33,305 nt of DNA. Source: JBMNOI01 sp050942995. Its GTDB lineage: Bacteria; Chloroflexota; Anaerolineae; UBA1429. Position 1 is the first letter of the stretch; every line of letters starts with the position of its first letter. This document shows positions 8,684 to 16,671 of the stretch, piece by piece. Under the pieces are notes generated by a model. The model was given only the letters and a program-made list of their open reading frames with translations, was not told the origin of the DNA and did no database searches. The stretch is from the NCBI GenBank assembly GCA_050942995.1, contig JBMNOI010000032.1, positions 1 to 33,305 on the forward strand, read 5' to 3'. The position numbers and the translations under genes were made by a program.

Positions 8684-8743
8684 GACCTCTCTCCTCAGCG
8701 CGTTCTTCACTCATTGATAACGCGGTAATGCGGGGTGGGGTTC

Positions 8744-8822
8744 CCCGGAGCGCCGGTCACTTGCTTTTACCGGCTCTCCGGGTTATCATGCCTCAGCGTC
8801 GCATCCGGCACAACCCGGAGAG
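8744..8822 (+). promoter_or_regulatory. Leader segment with two mutually exclusive hairpins upstream of proS
   Basis: CCCGGAG (8744-8750), CTCCGGG (8776-8782) and CCCGGAG (8814-8820) alternate. Hairpin A pairs 8744-8750 with 8776-8782 and, after one mismatch, GCCGGT with ACCGGC: 13 bp and an 11-nt loop. Hairpin B pairs CTCTCCGGGTT (8774-8784) with AACCCGGAGAG (8812-8822): 11 bp perfect and a 27-nt loop. The two use the same middle arm, the layout of an attenuator. It is not a recognisable T-box, and which strand is transcribed through it is uncertain. Confidence 0.4.
8761..8789 (+). promoter_or_regulatory. Candidate proS promoter
   Basis: TTGCTT (8761-8766), a 17-bp spacer and TATCAT (8784-8789) give a moderate sigma-70 type promoter with a leader of about 110 nt. 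It lies inside the inverted-repeat region, so it would compete with the attenuator reading of that segment; the left arm of hairpin B falls in its spacer and could then be an operator half-site. Confidence 0.35.
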
Positions 8823-8904
8823 ATCCCCCCGATTGCCGGAATGAGATGTGCACGCATGGCACGACAGCAGATGCGCCACGATACAAGCTACGATGGAGGT
8901 TCCC

Positions 8905-10350
8905 TTGGCAGAAAAGATTACACCACGAGCAGACGATTATTCGCGCTGGTATCTGGACGTCATCCGCGAGGCCGAACTGGCCGAGAATTCGCCCGTTCGT
9001 GGTTGCATGGTCATTCGCCCGTACGGCTATCAACTGTGGGAGGGCGTGCGCGACGGCCTGGATCGCCGCTTCAAGGCCACCGGCCATCAGAACGCCTACT
9101 TTCCTATGTTCATTCCCATGAGTTTCATCCAAAAAGAGGCCAGCCACGTCGAGGGGTTCAGCCCCGAACTGGCCGTCGTCACCATCGGCGGGGGCAAAGA
9201 GCTGGAAGAGCCCCTAGTGGTGCGCCCCACCTCTGAGACCATCATCGGGCACATGTATTCACGCTGGATCCAGTCTTACCGCGATCTGCCGGTGCTCATC
9301 AACCAGTGGGCGAACGTGGTGCGATGGGAGATGCGGACTCGCCCCTTCCTGCGCACCATGGAGTTTCTCTGGCAGGAGGGCCACACCGCCCATGCCACCG
9401 CCGAGGAGGCGCTGGAAGAGACGCTGCGCATGCTGGATGTCTATGCCGATTTCGCCATCAACGACGCCGCCATCCCTGTGATCAAAGGGCTCAAAAGCGA
9501 GCGCGAAAAGTTTGCCGGCGCGGTAGACAGCTACACCATCGAAGCCATGATGGGCAACGGATGGGCGTTACAGTCGGGCACCAGCCATTATCTGGGCGAG
9601 AATTTCGCCCGCGCCTTTGACATCACCTATCTGGATCAGAACAACGAGATGCGCTACTGCCACACCACCAGCTGGGGTGTCAGCACTCGCATGGTGGGGG
9701 CCATCATTATGGCTCATGGCGACGACCAGGGGCTGCGATTGCCGCCGGTCATAGCGCCCATTCAGGTGGTCATTGTGCCGATCTGGCGCAAGGACACAGA
9801 ACGCGGTGATGTAATGACCCACGCTCAGCGCGCGCAGGCCGCTCTGCAGGACGCCGGCATACGCGTGCATCTGGATGATCGGGAGGATCAGACCCCCGGC
9901 TTTAAATTCAACGACTGGGAGATGCGCGGCGTGCCGGTGCGCGTCGAGATCGGCCCGCGCGATGTGCAACAGAACGCTGTGGTGCTGGCGCGTCGCGACC
10001 GCCCCGGCCGCGAGGGCAAAGAGTTCGGCGTGCCCATCGACGGCATCACCGGGCGTGTACGCGAACTGCTGGACGAGGTCCAGGCCGGCCTGCTGCAACA
10101 GGCCACCGAGTACCGCGACGCCAACACCCATCGCGTCGATTCGTATGAAGAATTCAAAGAGGTACTGAACACCAACGGAGGCTTTTTGCGCGTACACTGG
10201 GCCGGCAGCCGTGAGGATGAGGAGCGCATTCAGGAAGAGACCCGCGCCACACTGCGTTGCCTGCCGCTGGATGCCCCCGAGGGAGAGGGAACCTGCTTCT
10301 TCACCGGGAAAAAGACCGACCGCATCGCCATCTTTGCCCGTGCCTACTGA
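8905..10350 (+). CDS. proS: Prolyl-tRNA synthetase (archaeal/eukaryote-like type)
   Basis: Class II aminoacyl-tRNA synthetase charging tRNA-Pro in the cytoplasm, 481 aa. The short form lacks the bacterial editing insertion and has the extra C-terminal domain ending in Tyr (DRIAIFARAY), as in Thermus and archaea. Seen in order: VRGCMVIRPYGYQLWE, the TSE loop in VVRPTSETIIGHMYSRW, motif 2 (VRWEMRTRPFLRTMEFLWQEGH), a GTSHYLGENFARAFDI segment, motif 3 (AHGDDQGLRLPPVIAP), then the anticodon-binding domain (PIQVVIVPIW, FKFNDWEMRGVPVRVEIGPRD). I place the start at TTG 8905 (MAEKITPRADDYSRWY), because GGAGG at 8895-8899 has 5-nt spacing to it. ATG 8893 would contain that ribosome-binding site inside the gene and is the alternative. 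It is a housekeeping gene between carbohydrate genes. Confidence 0.97.
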   Translation: MAEKITPRADDYSRWYLDVIREAELAENSPVRGCMVIRPYGYQLWEGVRDGLDRRFKATGHQNAYFPMFIPMSFIQKEASHVEGFSPELAVVTIGGGKELEEPLVVRPTSETIIGHMYSRWIQSYRDLPVLINQWANVVRWEMRTRPFLRTMEFLWQEGHTAHATAEEALEETLRMLDVYADFAINDAAIPVIKGLKSEREKFAGAVDSYTIEAMMGNGWALQSGTSHYLGENFARAFDITYLDQNNEMRYCHTTSWGVSTRMVGAIIMAHGDDQGLRLPPVIAPIQVVIVPIWRKDTERGDVMTHAQRAQAALQDAGIRVHLDDREDQTPGFKFNDWEMRGVPVRVEIGPRDVQQNAVVLARRDRPGREGKEFGVPIDGITGRVRELLDEVQAGLLQQATEYRDANTHRVDSYEEFKEVLNTNGGFLRVHWAGSREDEERIQEETRATLRCLPLDAPEGEGTCFFTGKKTDRIAIFARAY

Positions 10351-10359
10351 ACGATCGGC

Positions 10360-10384
10360 GGAGCCGTCCGCCTGAGACGGCTTC
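10360..10384 (+). terminator. Hairpin after proS
   Basis: GGAGCCGTC and GACGGCTTC form a 9-bp stem (one G-T pair) around a 7-nt loop, 9 nt after the proS stop. Only a weak pyrimidine run (GCCCCTCTTAT) follows. Confidence 0.45.
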
Positions 10385-10411
10385 GCCCCTCTTATACAGG
10401 AGGGACGGAAC

Positions 10412-10675
10412 GTGACCGATGTCGCCTCCCTGAGCGTTCGCCTGATCTGCCCGGAGAAGCACCGGGTACGGGATGTTGCGCGGCGCGCCCTTGCGCCCAT
10501 CGCCATGATCTCTTTCTCCTGGACCTACCATGCCCTGGCTGGCCGGCAGCCTCGTCGTCTTGCCGGCCCTCTTGCTGCGCGACACGATCGTCTCGTCATA
10601 CCCTTTTTCTATTTATCAGCTATGACGGCCGCCGGATATGGGGTTGAAAGCGGCCGTTATGGTTCGTCACAATGA
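10412..10675 (+). CDS. Possible small protein, unrecognised
   Basis: An 87-codon frame starting at GTG 10412 with AGGAGG 8 nt upstream, in the 433-bp gap between proS and the GH38 gene. The product is Arg/Ala/Leu-rich and matches no family I know. The last third is mildly hydrophobic (LVIPFFYLSAMTAAGYG). A second frame here (ATG 10529) encodes a 31-residue hydrophobic peptide without a ribosome-binding site. Only the start signal supports this gene; the composition could equally be random high-GC sequence or a remnant. Confidence 0.2.
   Translation: MTDVASLSVRLICPEKHRVRDVARRALAPIAMISFSWTYHALAGRQPRRLAGPLAARHDRLVIPFFYLSAMTAAGYGVESGRYGSSQ
10644..10673 (+). promoter_or_regulatory. Candidate GH38 promoter flanked by an inverted repeat
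   Basis: TTGAAA (10644-10649), 18-bp spacer, CACAAT (10668-10673); leader about 105 nt. ACGGCCG (10625-10631) and CGGCCGT (10651-10657) form a perfect 7-bp inverted repeat, 19 bp apart, bracketing the -35 box, and the similarity extends a few bases outward (TATG/TATG). This suggests a regulator-binding site. Confidence 0.35.
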
Positions 10676-10783
10676 TCCCGGCATCGTTCGTTGTTTTCTG
10701 GTCATGCGGGACGATGACCGTCGGTGACGACGCGGAATCGATCCCCACAAAGATACCGATTCTCACGATCAAAGGAAGGATGG

Positions 10784-13700
10784 ATGAGCATGGCGCTAAC
10801 CATCGAATGGAAACGCCGGATCGACAACTGGCGCAACGAGTTGCCCAACCACTTTTACCGGCCATTCCGTAGCGTCAGCCTGAGCGGGTTTGTGACCACC
10901 GAGCAACTCACCGTCGAAGAAGCAGCCCGACGTGAATTCGCCCCCATGCCCCCGGGCACCTGTTGGGGCGCCAAGTGGGAGTATGCGTGGTTCAGAGGAG
11001 AGGTCGAGATCCCGAGAGAGGCCGCCGGCCGGCGCATCGCCCTGGCGGTGGATGTGGGCGGCGAAAGCGCTATTTATGTCAATGGCATCGCCGCGGGCGC
11101 CCGCGACCGCGAGCATCGACAGATCACCTTGACCCACGACGCGGTGCCGGGTACCGTCTATGAGATCATGATCGAGGCCTATGCCGGCCACGGCCCCAGG
11201 GTTACCTCGGGGGGACCGGTTCCCCCCGGCCGTCAGACGGTGCCCGAGCCGCCACCGACTCAGGCCATGGTGGGCGGAACCACCCTGGGCATCTGGGAGG
11301 AGGATGCCTATCAGCTATGGATGGATGTCGAGACGCTCTATGGCATCCGCGAAAACATCGACACGAACTCGCTGCGGGTGGCCGAGATCGACAAAGGACT
11401 GCGCGATTTCACCACCATCGTCGATTTCGAACTCGAACACGACGAGATGATGGAGACTATACGGGCCGGCCGTCAGCGGCTCAAACCGCTGCTGGAATGC
11501 AAAAACGGCTCCACAGCGCCCGTCATGTTCGCCGTTGGCCACTCGCATATCGATGTGGCCTGGCTATGGCCGCTGGCCGAGACCGAGCGCAAGTGCATCC
11601 GCACCTTTGCCACCCAGCTCGCCCTGATGGACGAATACCCCGAGTATCGCTACCTGCAGAGCCAGCCGCATCTCTATCGTATGGTCCAACAGCGTGACCC
11701 GGCCCTGTACGAGCGCATCAAGGCGGCGGCGGCCAGAGGGCAACTGATCCCCGAAGGCGGCATGTGGGTCGAGGCCGATACCAACCTTTCCGGTGGCGAG
11801 AGCCTTATCCGCCAGTTCATCCACGGCAAGCGCTTTTTCCGTGACGAGTTTGGCGTGGATTGCGAGTTGCTCTGGCTGCCCGATGTGTTTGGCTACTCGG
11901 GCGCCATGCCACAGATCATGCGCGGCTGCGGCATCAAGTACTTTGCCACGGCCAAGATCTTTTGGGCCTACAACGGCGGCGATCCCTTCCCCTACAACAC
12001 CTTTACATGGGAGGGCATCGACGGTAGCGAGGTGCTGGTGCATCTGTGCAACGACTATAACTCGCGCACCGATTCGGCCACCATCATCGAGCGGTGGAAT
12101 CAACGCGTGCAAAAAGACGGCATCGCCACCCGCCTGCTGCCCTTTGGGTTTGGTGACGGCGGCGGCGGCCCCACGCGAGACCATCTGGAATCACTGCGAC
12201 GCTTGGTCGATCTGGAGGGCGTGCCCAAGGTCCGCATCGCCCATCCGCTGGACTATTTCCGCGATCAGGAGGCCCGCGGCATACCCGACGCCCGCTACGT
12301 CGGCGAACTCTACTTCCAGGCGCACCGTGGCACCTATACCTCTCAGGCCAGAACCAAGCGCGGAAACCGCAAGAGCGAGATCGCTTTGCGCGAGGCCGAG
12401 ATGTGGGACAGCCTCACCCGCGTCATGAAGGGAGAAAAAGTGCCCGATGATGCGCTGGATGAGGCCTGGAAGACGGTGCTGCTCAACCAGTTCCACGATA
12501 TTATCCCCGGCTCGTCCATCCATCGAGTGTATGAAGAGGCCGAGGCCGACTATGCCCGGGTGATCGATACGGCAGAAGAGGTCGCCGCCGAGGCCGCCGG
12601 CTCGCTCACCGATGGATCGAACGACCTGACGGTGTTCAACTCGCTCTCCTGGCCGAGACGCTGCCTCATCGCTCTGCCCGACGGCTATCAGGGAGCCACC
12701 GACGCCGACGGCGTGTCGTTGGCGGTGCAGACTCTGGGAGACGACCTGCTGGCCGAGGTGACGGTTCCGCCCTGCGGGTGGACCACCGTACGCTCCGGTG
12801 CGACGCCGGAGAAAGGCGACGATGGCCGGGTCATCGTAACCGAGCGCTCGCTTGAAAACGAGTTTCTGCGCGTCACCCTCAACGATCGCGGTGAGATCGA
12901 CAGCATTTGGGATAAAGAGGCGAACCGCGAACTGGCGACCGGCCCCTGCAACAGCCTGCGCATGTACAAGGATGTGCCCACCAACTGGGATGCGTGGGAT
13001 CTGGACAGCATGTATGCCCTCACGCCGGTCGAGATGGGCGATGCGGCCGAGCTGACGGTAATCGCCGACGGCGCGTTGGTAGGCATGATCGAGGTGCGCC
13101 GCCAGATCAACCGGTCCCTCATGGTGCAGCAAATCAGCCTGCGCCGGGGCAGCCGCCGTATCGAGTTCGACACCGAGATCGACTGGCAAGAGAGCCACAA
13201 AATGCTCAAGGTGGCTTTCCCGGTGGACATCCACGCCAACGAGGCGGTACACGAGATCCAGTTTGGCCACATTCGCCGGCCCAATCATCTCTCACGCCCC
13301 TTCGACGCCGACCGCTTCGAGGTCGTCAATCACAAATGGACGGCGCTGGTCGAAGAAGGCCGCGGCTGCGCCGTGCTCAACGACTGCAAATATGGCGTGA
13401 ACGTCTTCGGCGATACCATCATGCTGACGCTGCTCAAATCGGCCATGGCTCCCGATATGACGGCCGACAAGGGCCTGCAAGAGTTCAGCTACGCCTTCTA
13501 TGCCTGGAACGGCCCCATGATCGAGAGCGATCTGGTGCGCGAGGCGTACGAGTTGAACTGCCCGGTGATGACGGTGTCGGGCGCCGCGGGAAAGCGCTCG
13601 CTCCTGCAGGTCGATGCGCCCAACGTCATCATCGAGACGGTCAAGCTGGCCGAGGACGGCACGGGGGATCTCGTCGTGCGTCTGTACGAGGCCATGCGCA

Positions 13701-13861
13701 CCGCCACCCGCTGCACGCTACGTACCGATCTGCCCGTCACCGCCGCCGCGTCGACCAATATGCTGGAAAAGGACAGGCGGCCGCTGGAGGTGGTCGACGG
13801 AGCGGTGACGCTGGATCTACGACCGTTCGAGGTGGCCACACTGCGGCTGGCCGTCGGATAA
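10784..13861 (+). CDS. GH38 alpha-mannosidase
   Basis: 1025-aa retaining alpha-mannosidase, zinc dependent, with no signal peptide. Residues about 1-240 form a beta-rich accessory domain (CWGAKWEYAWFRGEVEIP, DVGGESAIYVNG). The catalytic domain starts at FAVGHSHIDVAWLWPLAET; His255 and Asp257 are zinc ligands by family analogy, Asp367 (LPDVFGYSGAMPQ) is the nucleophile and metal ligand, and His571 (NQFHDIIPGSSIHRVYEEAE) is the last ligand. PEGGMWVEADTNLSGGESLIRQ is a further GH38 hallmark. The C-terminal beta domains include NRFLRVTLNDRG-like sequence at ENEFLRVTLNDRGEID and end near FEVATLRLAVG. Length matches cytosolic Man2C1-type enzymes. ATG 10784 follows GGAAGG by 4 nt; ATG 10790 is an alternative. 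Together with GH130 and GT4 it points to mannose-containing glycans. Confidence 0.95.
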   Translation: MSMALTIEWKRRIDNWRNELPNHFYRPFRSVSLSGFVTTEQLTVEEAARREFAPMPPGTCWGAKWEYAWFRGEVEIPREAAGRRIALAVDVGGESAIYVNGIAAGARDREHRQITLTHDAVPGTVYEIMIEAYAGHGPRVTSGGPVPPGRQTVPEPPPTQAMVGGTTLGIWEEDAYQLWMDVETLYGIRENIDTNSLRVAEIDKGLRDFTTIVDFELEHDEMMETIRAGRQRLKPLLECKNGSTAPVMFAVGHSHIDVAWLWPLAETERKCIRTFATQLALMDEYPEYRYLQSQPHLYRMVQQRDPALYERIKAAAARGQLIPEGGMWVEADTNLSGGESLIRQFIHGKRFFRDEFGVDCELLWLPDVFGYSGAMPQIMRGCGIKYFATAKIFWAYNGGDPFPYNTFTWEGIDGSEVLVHLCNDYNSRTDSATIIERWNQRVQKDGIATRLLPFGFGDGGGGPTRDHLESLRRLVDLEGVPKVRIAHPLDYFRDQEARGIPDARYVGELYFQAHRGTYTSQARTKRGNRKSEIALREAEMWDSLTRVMKGEKVPDDALDEAWKTVLLNQFHDIIPGSSIHRVYEEAEADYARVIDTAEEVAAEAAGSLTDGSNDLTVFNSLSWPRRCLIALPDGYQGATDADGVSLAVQTLGDDLLAEVTVPPCGWTTVRSGATPEKGDDGRVIVTERSLENEFLRVTLNDRGEIDSIWDKEANRELATGPCNSLRMYKDVPTNWDAWDLDSMYALTPVEMGDAAELTVIADGALVGMIEVRRQINRSLMVQQISLRRGSRRIEFDTEIDWQESHKMLKVAFPVDIHANEAVHEIQFGHIRRPNHLSRPFDADRFEVVNHKWTALVEEGRGCAVLNDCKYGVNVFGDTIMLTLLKSAMAPDMTADKGLQEFSYAFYAWNGPMIESDLVREAYELNCPVMTVSGAAGKRSLLQVDAPNVIIETVKLAEDGTGDLVVRLYEAMRTATRCTLRTDLPVTAAASTNMLEKDRRPLEVVDGAVTLDLRPFEVATLRLAVG

Positions 13862-13887
13862 CGGCTCGTCTACCTCTATGAACGCAC

Positions 13888-13917
13888 AGAGGCCGGAGCG
13901 CCATTGCTCCGGCCTCT
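13888..13917 (+). terminator. Strong hairpin after GH38
   Basis: AGAGGCCGGAGC and GCTCCGGCCTCT form a perfect 12-bp stem with a 6-nt loop, 26 nt after the stop codon. No U-tract follows (GCATTCACGG). It may serve both convergent units, GH38 and the flavoprotein. Confidence 0.7.
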
Positions 13918-14028
13918 GCATTCACGGGTCGATCCAATTTGATCCAATCGAGAGAGCAGCGGGCGTCGCCATAAAGACATCGCCACACCTCGCCACCTTC
14001 AGATGGTAGCTCTCTTATCGTCAGGCGG

Positions 14029-14592
14029 TTACATCGATACGCTCTCCGCCAGTTCGAGTCCGGCCTGATAGGCCCGGGCCAGCAGGTCGGGCTTTTGGGC
14101 CGCATCACCGCGCTCCCAACACTCGCCGGCAAAAAACGGCGGCACGAATCGCATGTTGAACCCTTCCGTCACCGCGCGCAGCATACGCTCTGTCGGCCTG
14201 ACGGTGCGTGGGTCGGCATCGGCATAGGCGCACACCAGCAACACGAGTTTGTCGGCCAGCGCCTCGCGAATTCCCTCCTGATCGATAGCGTACCAGCGAT
14301 CGAGAAAAGCCTTGAACTGAGCGCTGGGTCCCCAGTAATAGATCGGCGTACCCAGCACCAGCGCATCGGCAGACAGCATCTCGTCGTACAACGTCCGCAT
14401 ATCGTCGTCGATACGGCAGCGCTTCAGTGTACGACATCTGTTGCAGGCCTGGCAGGGCGAGACATTCATATCGGTCAGCCGATAGCGCTCGACCTGCGCG
14501 CCGGCGTCGGCCGCGCCACGCAGCACCTCTGCTACGATCAGCTCGGTGTTGCCTGCACGACGCGGACTACCGATCACCCCCACTACTCTCAT
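14029..14592 (-). CDS. Iron-sulfur flavoprotein (NADPH-dependent FMN reductase-like)
   Basis: 187-aa flavodoxin-fold electron carrier. GSPRRAGNTE is the FMN phosphate loop. CQACNRCRTLKRC gives Cys47, Cys50, Cys53 and Cys59 (C-x2-C-x2-C-x5-C), the compact [4Fe-4S] motif of archaeal iron-sulfur flavoproteins. TPIYYWGPSAQFKAFLDRW is the isoalloxazine-side segment of the family. Such proteins pass electrons between ferredoxin and other acceptors. Its ATG overlaps the stop of the AOR gene by 4 nt (ATGA), so the two are cotranslated and the flavoprotein may take electrons from AOR or from its ferredoxin. This partnership is inferred from gene order. Cytoplasmic; no signal peptide. Confidence 0.87.
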   Translation of the reverse strand: MRVVGVIGSPRRAGNTELIVAEVLRGAADAGAQVERYRLTDMNVSPCQACNRCRTLKRCRIDDDMRTLYDEMLSADALVLGTPIYYWGPSAQFKAFLDRWYAIDQEGIREALADKLVLLVCAYADADPRTVRPTERMLRAVTEGFNMRFVPPFFAGECWERGDAAQKPDLLARAYQAGLELAESVSM

Positions 14593-16478
14593 ATGACGCC
14601 CGCTTCCTCCAGCAGATCGGCCACCCAGGCGACGTCCAGGTCTTCCAGCTTGGCACGAGTCGGCGCGCCGGTCACGGGATGCCAGCTCATCAGTTCATAG
14701 AGCTTGTCTATCGCTACATTAAAGGTCTCGACATCATAGACCTTCCCCGCCATCGGGCCTTCGGACAGCGCCTCGAACAGGCGCGGCGGCAAGACGTCAT
14801 CCTTGCGGGTGAACCCTTCGCGAGCGTTGAACGCCCGGGCCATATCATACGCCCTCTCGGCGGCCAGCCACAGCTCCATCACCGATGTGTTCCAGCCGGT
14901 GATGGCCTCGATAAGCTCTACCGTCTGAGTCGGGCTCCAGGAGTGGAAGGAGCAGATACCGGTCAGGTTGTAGTTGATGCGCCACATCATCGCCTTGCGC
15001 ACCATGTGCATCTTGGCGGTGCTCAGATCGTCGAGGGGCAGCGGCTCATAGACGCCCAGTGGTTTGAGCGGGGTGATGCCCACGTCATCCTGATAGGCGC
15101 TGTCGTGAACGCTGTTCATGTGGCAGGCGCCGGTCGGTGATACGGCGATGCCCACGCCATGGCCGTATTTGACCCGCGGATCGTGCATGGCCACTTCCTG
15201 CCCCTTGATCTGCACCGCATAGTTGATGGCATCGCCGCCGATCTTTTTCGCAGCGCGCAGCGTCCCATCGGCCAGCAGATCGCCCAGTCCCTCGCGACGA
15301 ATGATCTGGCGGACCATCTCGATCATGGCATCGGCATTGCCGAAACGCAGGTCGAGACCACCGGTGTCCTCGGGACCGATAAGGCCACGCTCGTAGCACT
15401 CCATGGCAAAGGCCACCGTCACGCCGGTGCCGATCGTATCCAGGCCGTTGGCATTGCAGAGCTGATTGGCATAAGCGACGACCTTGATATCATCCACACC
15501 GCACGTCGAGCCAAATGAGCCGGCAGTTTCATACTCCGGGCCACCATACTCGCGCCGTACAGGGTACTTTTCGTCCTTGACCTCGGCGATGAACTTGCAG
15601 CGAATCGGGCAGCCGTAGCAGGTATCGCGACCGACGATGATCTCCTCATTGGCCGCCTCCAGCGTGATATTTTCAAAGCCCTCGAACTGGCCTTGCTGGA
15701 AATTCCGCGTGGGCAGGCCACCCACCGAGTTGTTCGCCCGCAGCGTGCGCATGGTGCCTTGTAGCGAGAATGCAACCGAGCTGGTTTCCTTGTAGTTGTC
15801 GCGGAACCACCTGGCCATCTCTTGTACGCGATCCATATCGGCCACCGGCGGCCGCTGCGACCCACGCACGGCGATAGCGCGCAGCTTTTTCGAGCCCATC
15901 ACGGCGCCCAGACCGGTTCGGCCGGCGGCGCGGGTGGCGTCGTGCATCACGTTCGCAAACCGCACCAGATTCTCGCCCGCAGGGCCGCACTGAGCCACGC
16001 GAATCCGCCTGTCGCCCAGATCGGCACGAATCTGCTCCTCGACATCATAGGTCTCACGCCCCCACAAATGCTCGGCGGAGCGCAGCTCGACCTCGTCATC
16101 ATGGATCCAGAGATAGACGGGTGACTCGGCCGCCCCCTCGAAAATCACCAGGTCCCAGCCGGCGCGCTTGAGCTCGGCGCCGAAAAAGCCTCCCGCTTCC
16201 GAGCCGGCAAAGCCTCCCGTCAACGGCGACTTGCCGCCGACCATATTGCGCCCGCCGCCCGCCAGTGGCTGGCCGGTGACCGGCCCTGTGGCAAAGATCA
16301 GCCTGTTCTCCGGTCCCAGTGGATCGATCCCGGGGGCCAGCTCCTTGAGCAAGTAGTAAGCAATGAATCCCCATCCGCCAACATAGCGACGCAAAAAGAC
16401 CTCGTCCAGCGTCTCCCGTGTGATATCGCCGGTGGTGAGATTCACCCGCAACGCCTTGCCCCAATGTCCGCAGCTCAT
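14589..16478 (-). CDS. Aldehyde:ferredoxin oxidoreductase family, tungsten type
   Basis: 629-aa enzyme of the AOR family, which oxidises aldehydes to carboxylic acids (or the reverse) at a tungsten-bispyranopterin centre and reduces ferredoxin. The N-terminal domain (about 1-205) has GGWGFIAYYLL, GGRNMVGGKSPLTGGF and GRTGLGAVMGSKKLRAIA. The [4Fe-4S] ligands are Cys287, Cys290 and Cys294 (CYGCPIRC) and Cys509 (TGICSFHS), matching the C-x2-C-x3-C plus distant Cys pattern of Pyrococcus AOR. EYGGPEYETAGSFGS and GACHMNSVHD are active-site regions. Start ATG 16478 has GGAGG 4 nt upstream. The enzyme is oxygen sensitive in known examples, which supports an anaerobic host. Cytoplasmic. It is the first gene of a two-gene unit with the iron-sulfur flavoprotein. 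The aldehyde substrate is unknown; sugar-derived aldehydes are one option. Confidence 0.94.
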   Translation of the reverse strand: MSCGHWGKALRVNLTTGDITRETLDEVFLRRYVGGWGFIAYYLLKELAPGIDPLGPENRLIFATGPVTGQPLAGGGRNMVGGKSPLTGGFAGSEAGGFFGAELKRAGWDLVIFEGAAESPVYLWIHDDEVELRSAEHLWGRETYDVEEQIRADLGDRRIRVAQCGPAGENLVRFANVMHDATRAAGRTGLGAVMGSKKLRAIAVRGSQRPPVADMDRVQEMARWFRDNYKETSSVAFSLQGTMRTLRANNSVGGLPTRNFQQGQFEGFENITLEAANEEIIVGRDTCYGCPIRCKFIAEVKDEKYPVRREYGGPEYETAGSFGSTCGVDDIKVVAYANQLCNANGLDTIGTGVTVAFAMECYERGLIGPEDTGGLDLRFGNADAMIEMVRQIIRREGLGDLLADGTLRAAKKIGGDAINYAVQIKGQEVAMHDPRVKYGHGVGIAVSPTGACHMNSVHDSAYQDDVGITPLKPLGVYEPLPLDDLSTAKMHMVRKAMMWRINYNLTGICSFHSWSPTQTVELIEAITGWNTSVMELWLAAERAYDMARAFNAREGFTRKDDVLPPRLFEALSEGPMAGKVYDVETFNVAIDKLYELMSWHPVTGAPTRAKLEDLDVAWVADLLEEAGVI

Positions 16479-16603
16479 ACAACCTCCTCGAAACGATGTA
16501 ATACTGCAATCAGCGGTCGTTCAGATTGGCCCCTCTCCGGTAGGGCGATCATCGCACGAGTACCTGACCCGATTTGCCCGGATGATCACAAATAACCTTG
16601 CGT

Positions 16604-16631
16604 GTGGGGGCGCTTCTCGGATCGCCCCCAC
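16604..16631 (-). terminator. Hairpin downstream of the Gfo/Idh/MocA gene
   Basis: GTGGGGGCG and CGCCCCCAC form a perfect 9-bp stem around a 10-nt loop, about 40 nt past the oxidoreductase stop and 125 bp before the AOR start. No U-tract. It probably separates the two units. No clear AOR promoter was found in the remaining spacer. Confidence 0.55.
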
Positions 16632-16671
16632 CCATCACACCGTGATGTAACAGCCTGTACGCGGAAAGGGA

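Noticed and set aside
8710..8904. T-box riboswitch upstream of proS
   Set aside because: GC-rich hairpins are present, but the conserved T-box sequence and a Pro-codon specifier loop could not be found.
12191..13288. 365-codon minus-strand frame inside GH38
   Set aside because: Antisense shadow of a high-GC gene; the plus strand encodes catalytic GH38 motifs.
14050..14075. tRNA-like GTTCGAGTCC near 14.05 kb
   Set aside because: It is inside the flavoprotein gene and no cloverleaf can be drawn around it; no tRNA was found in any spacer.
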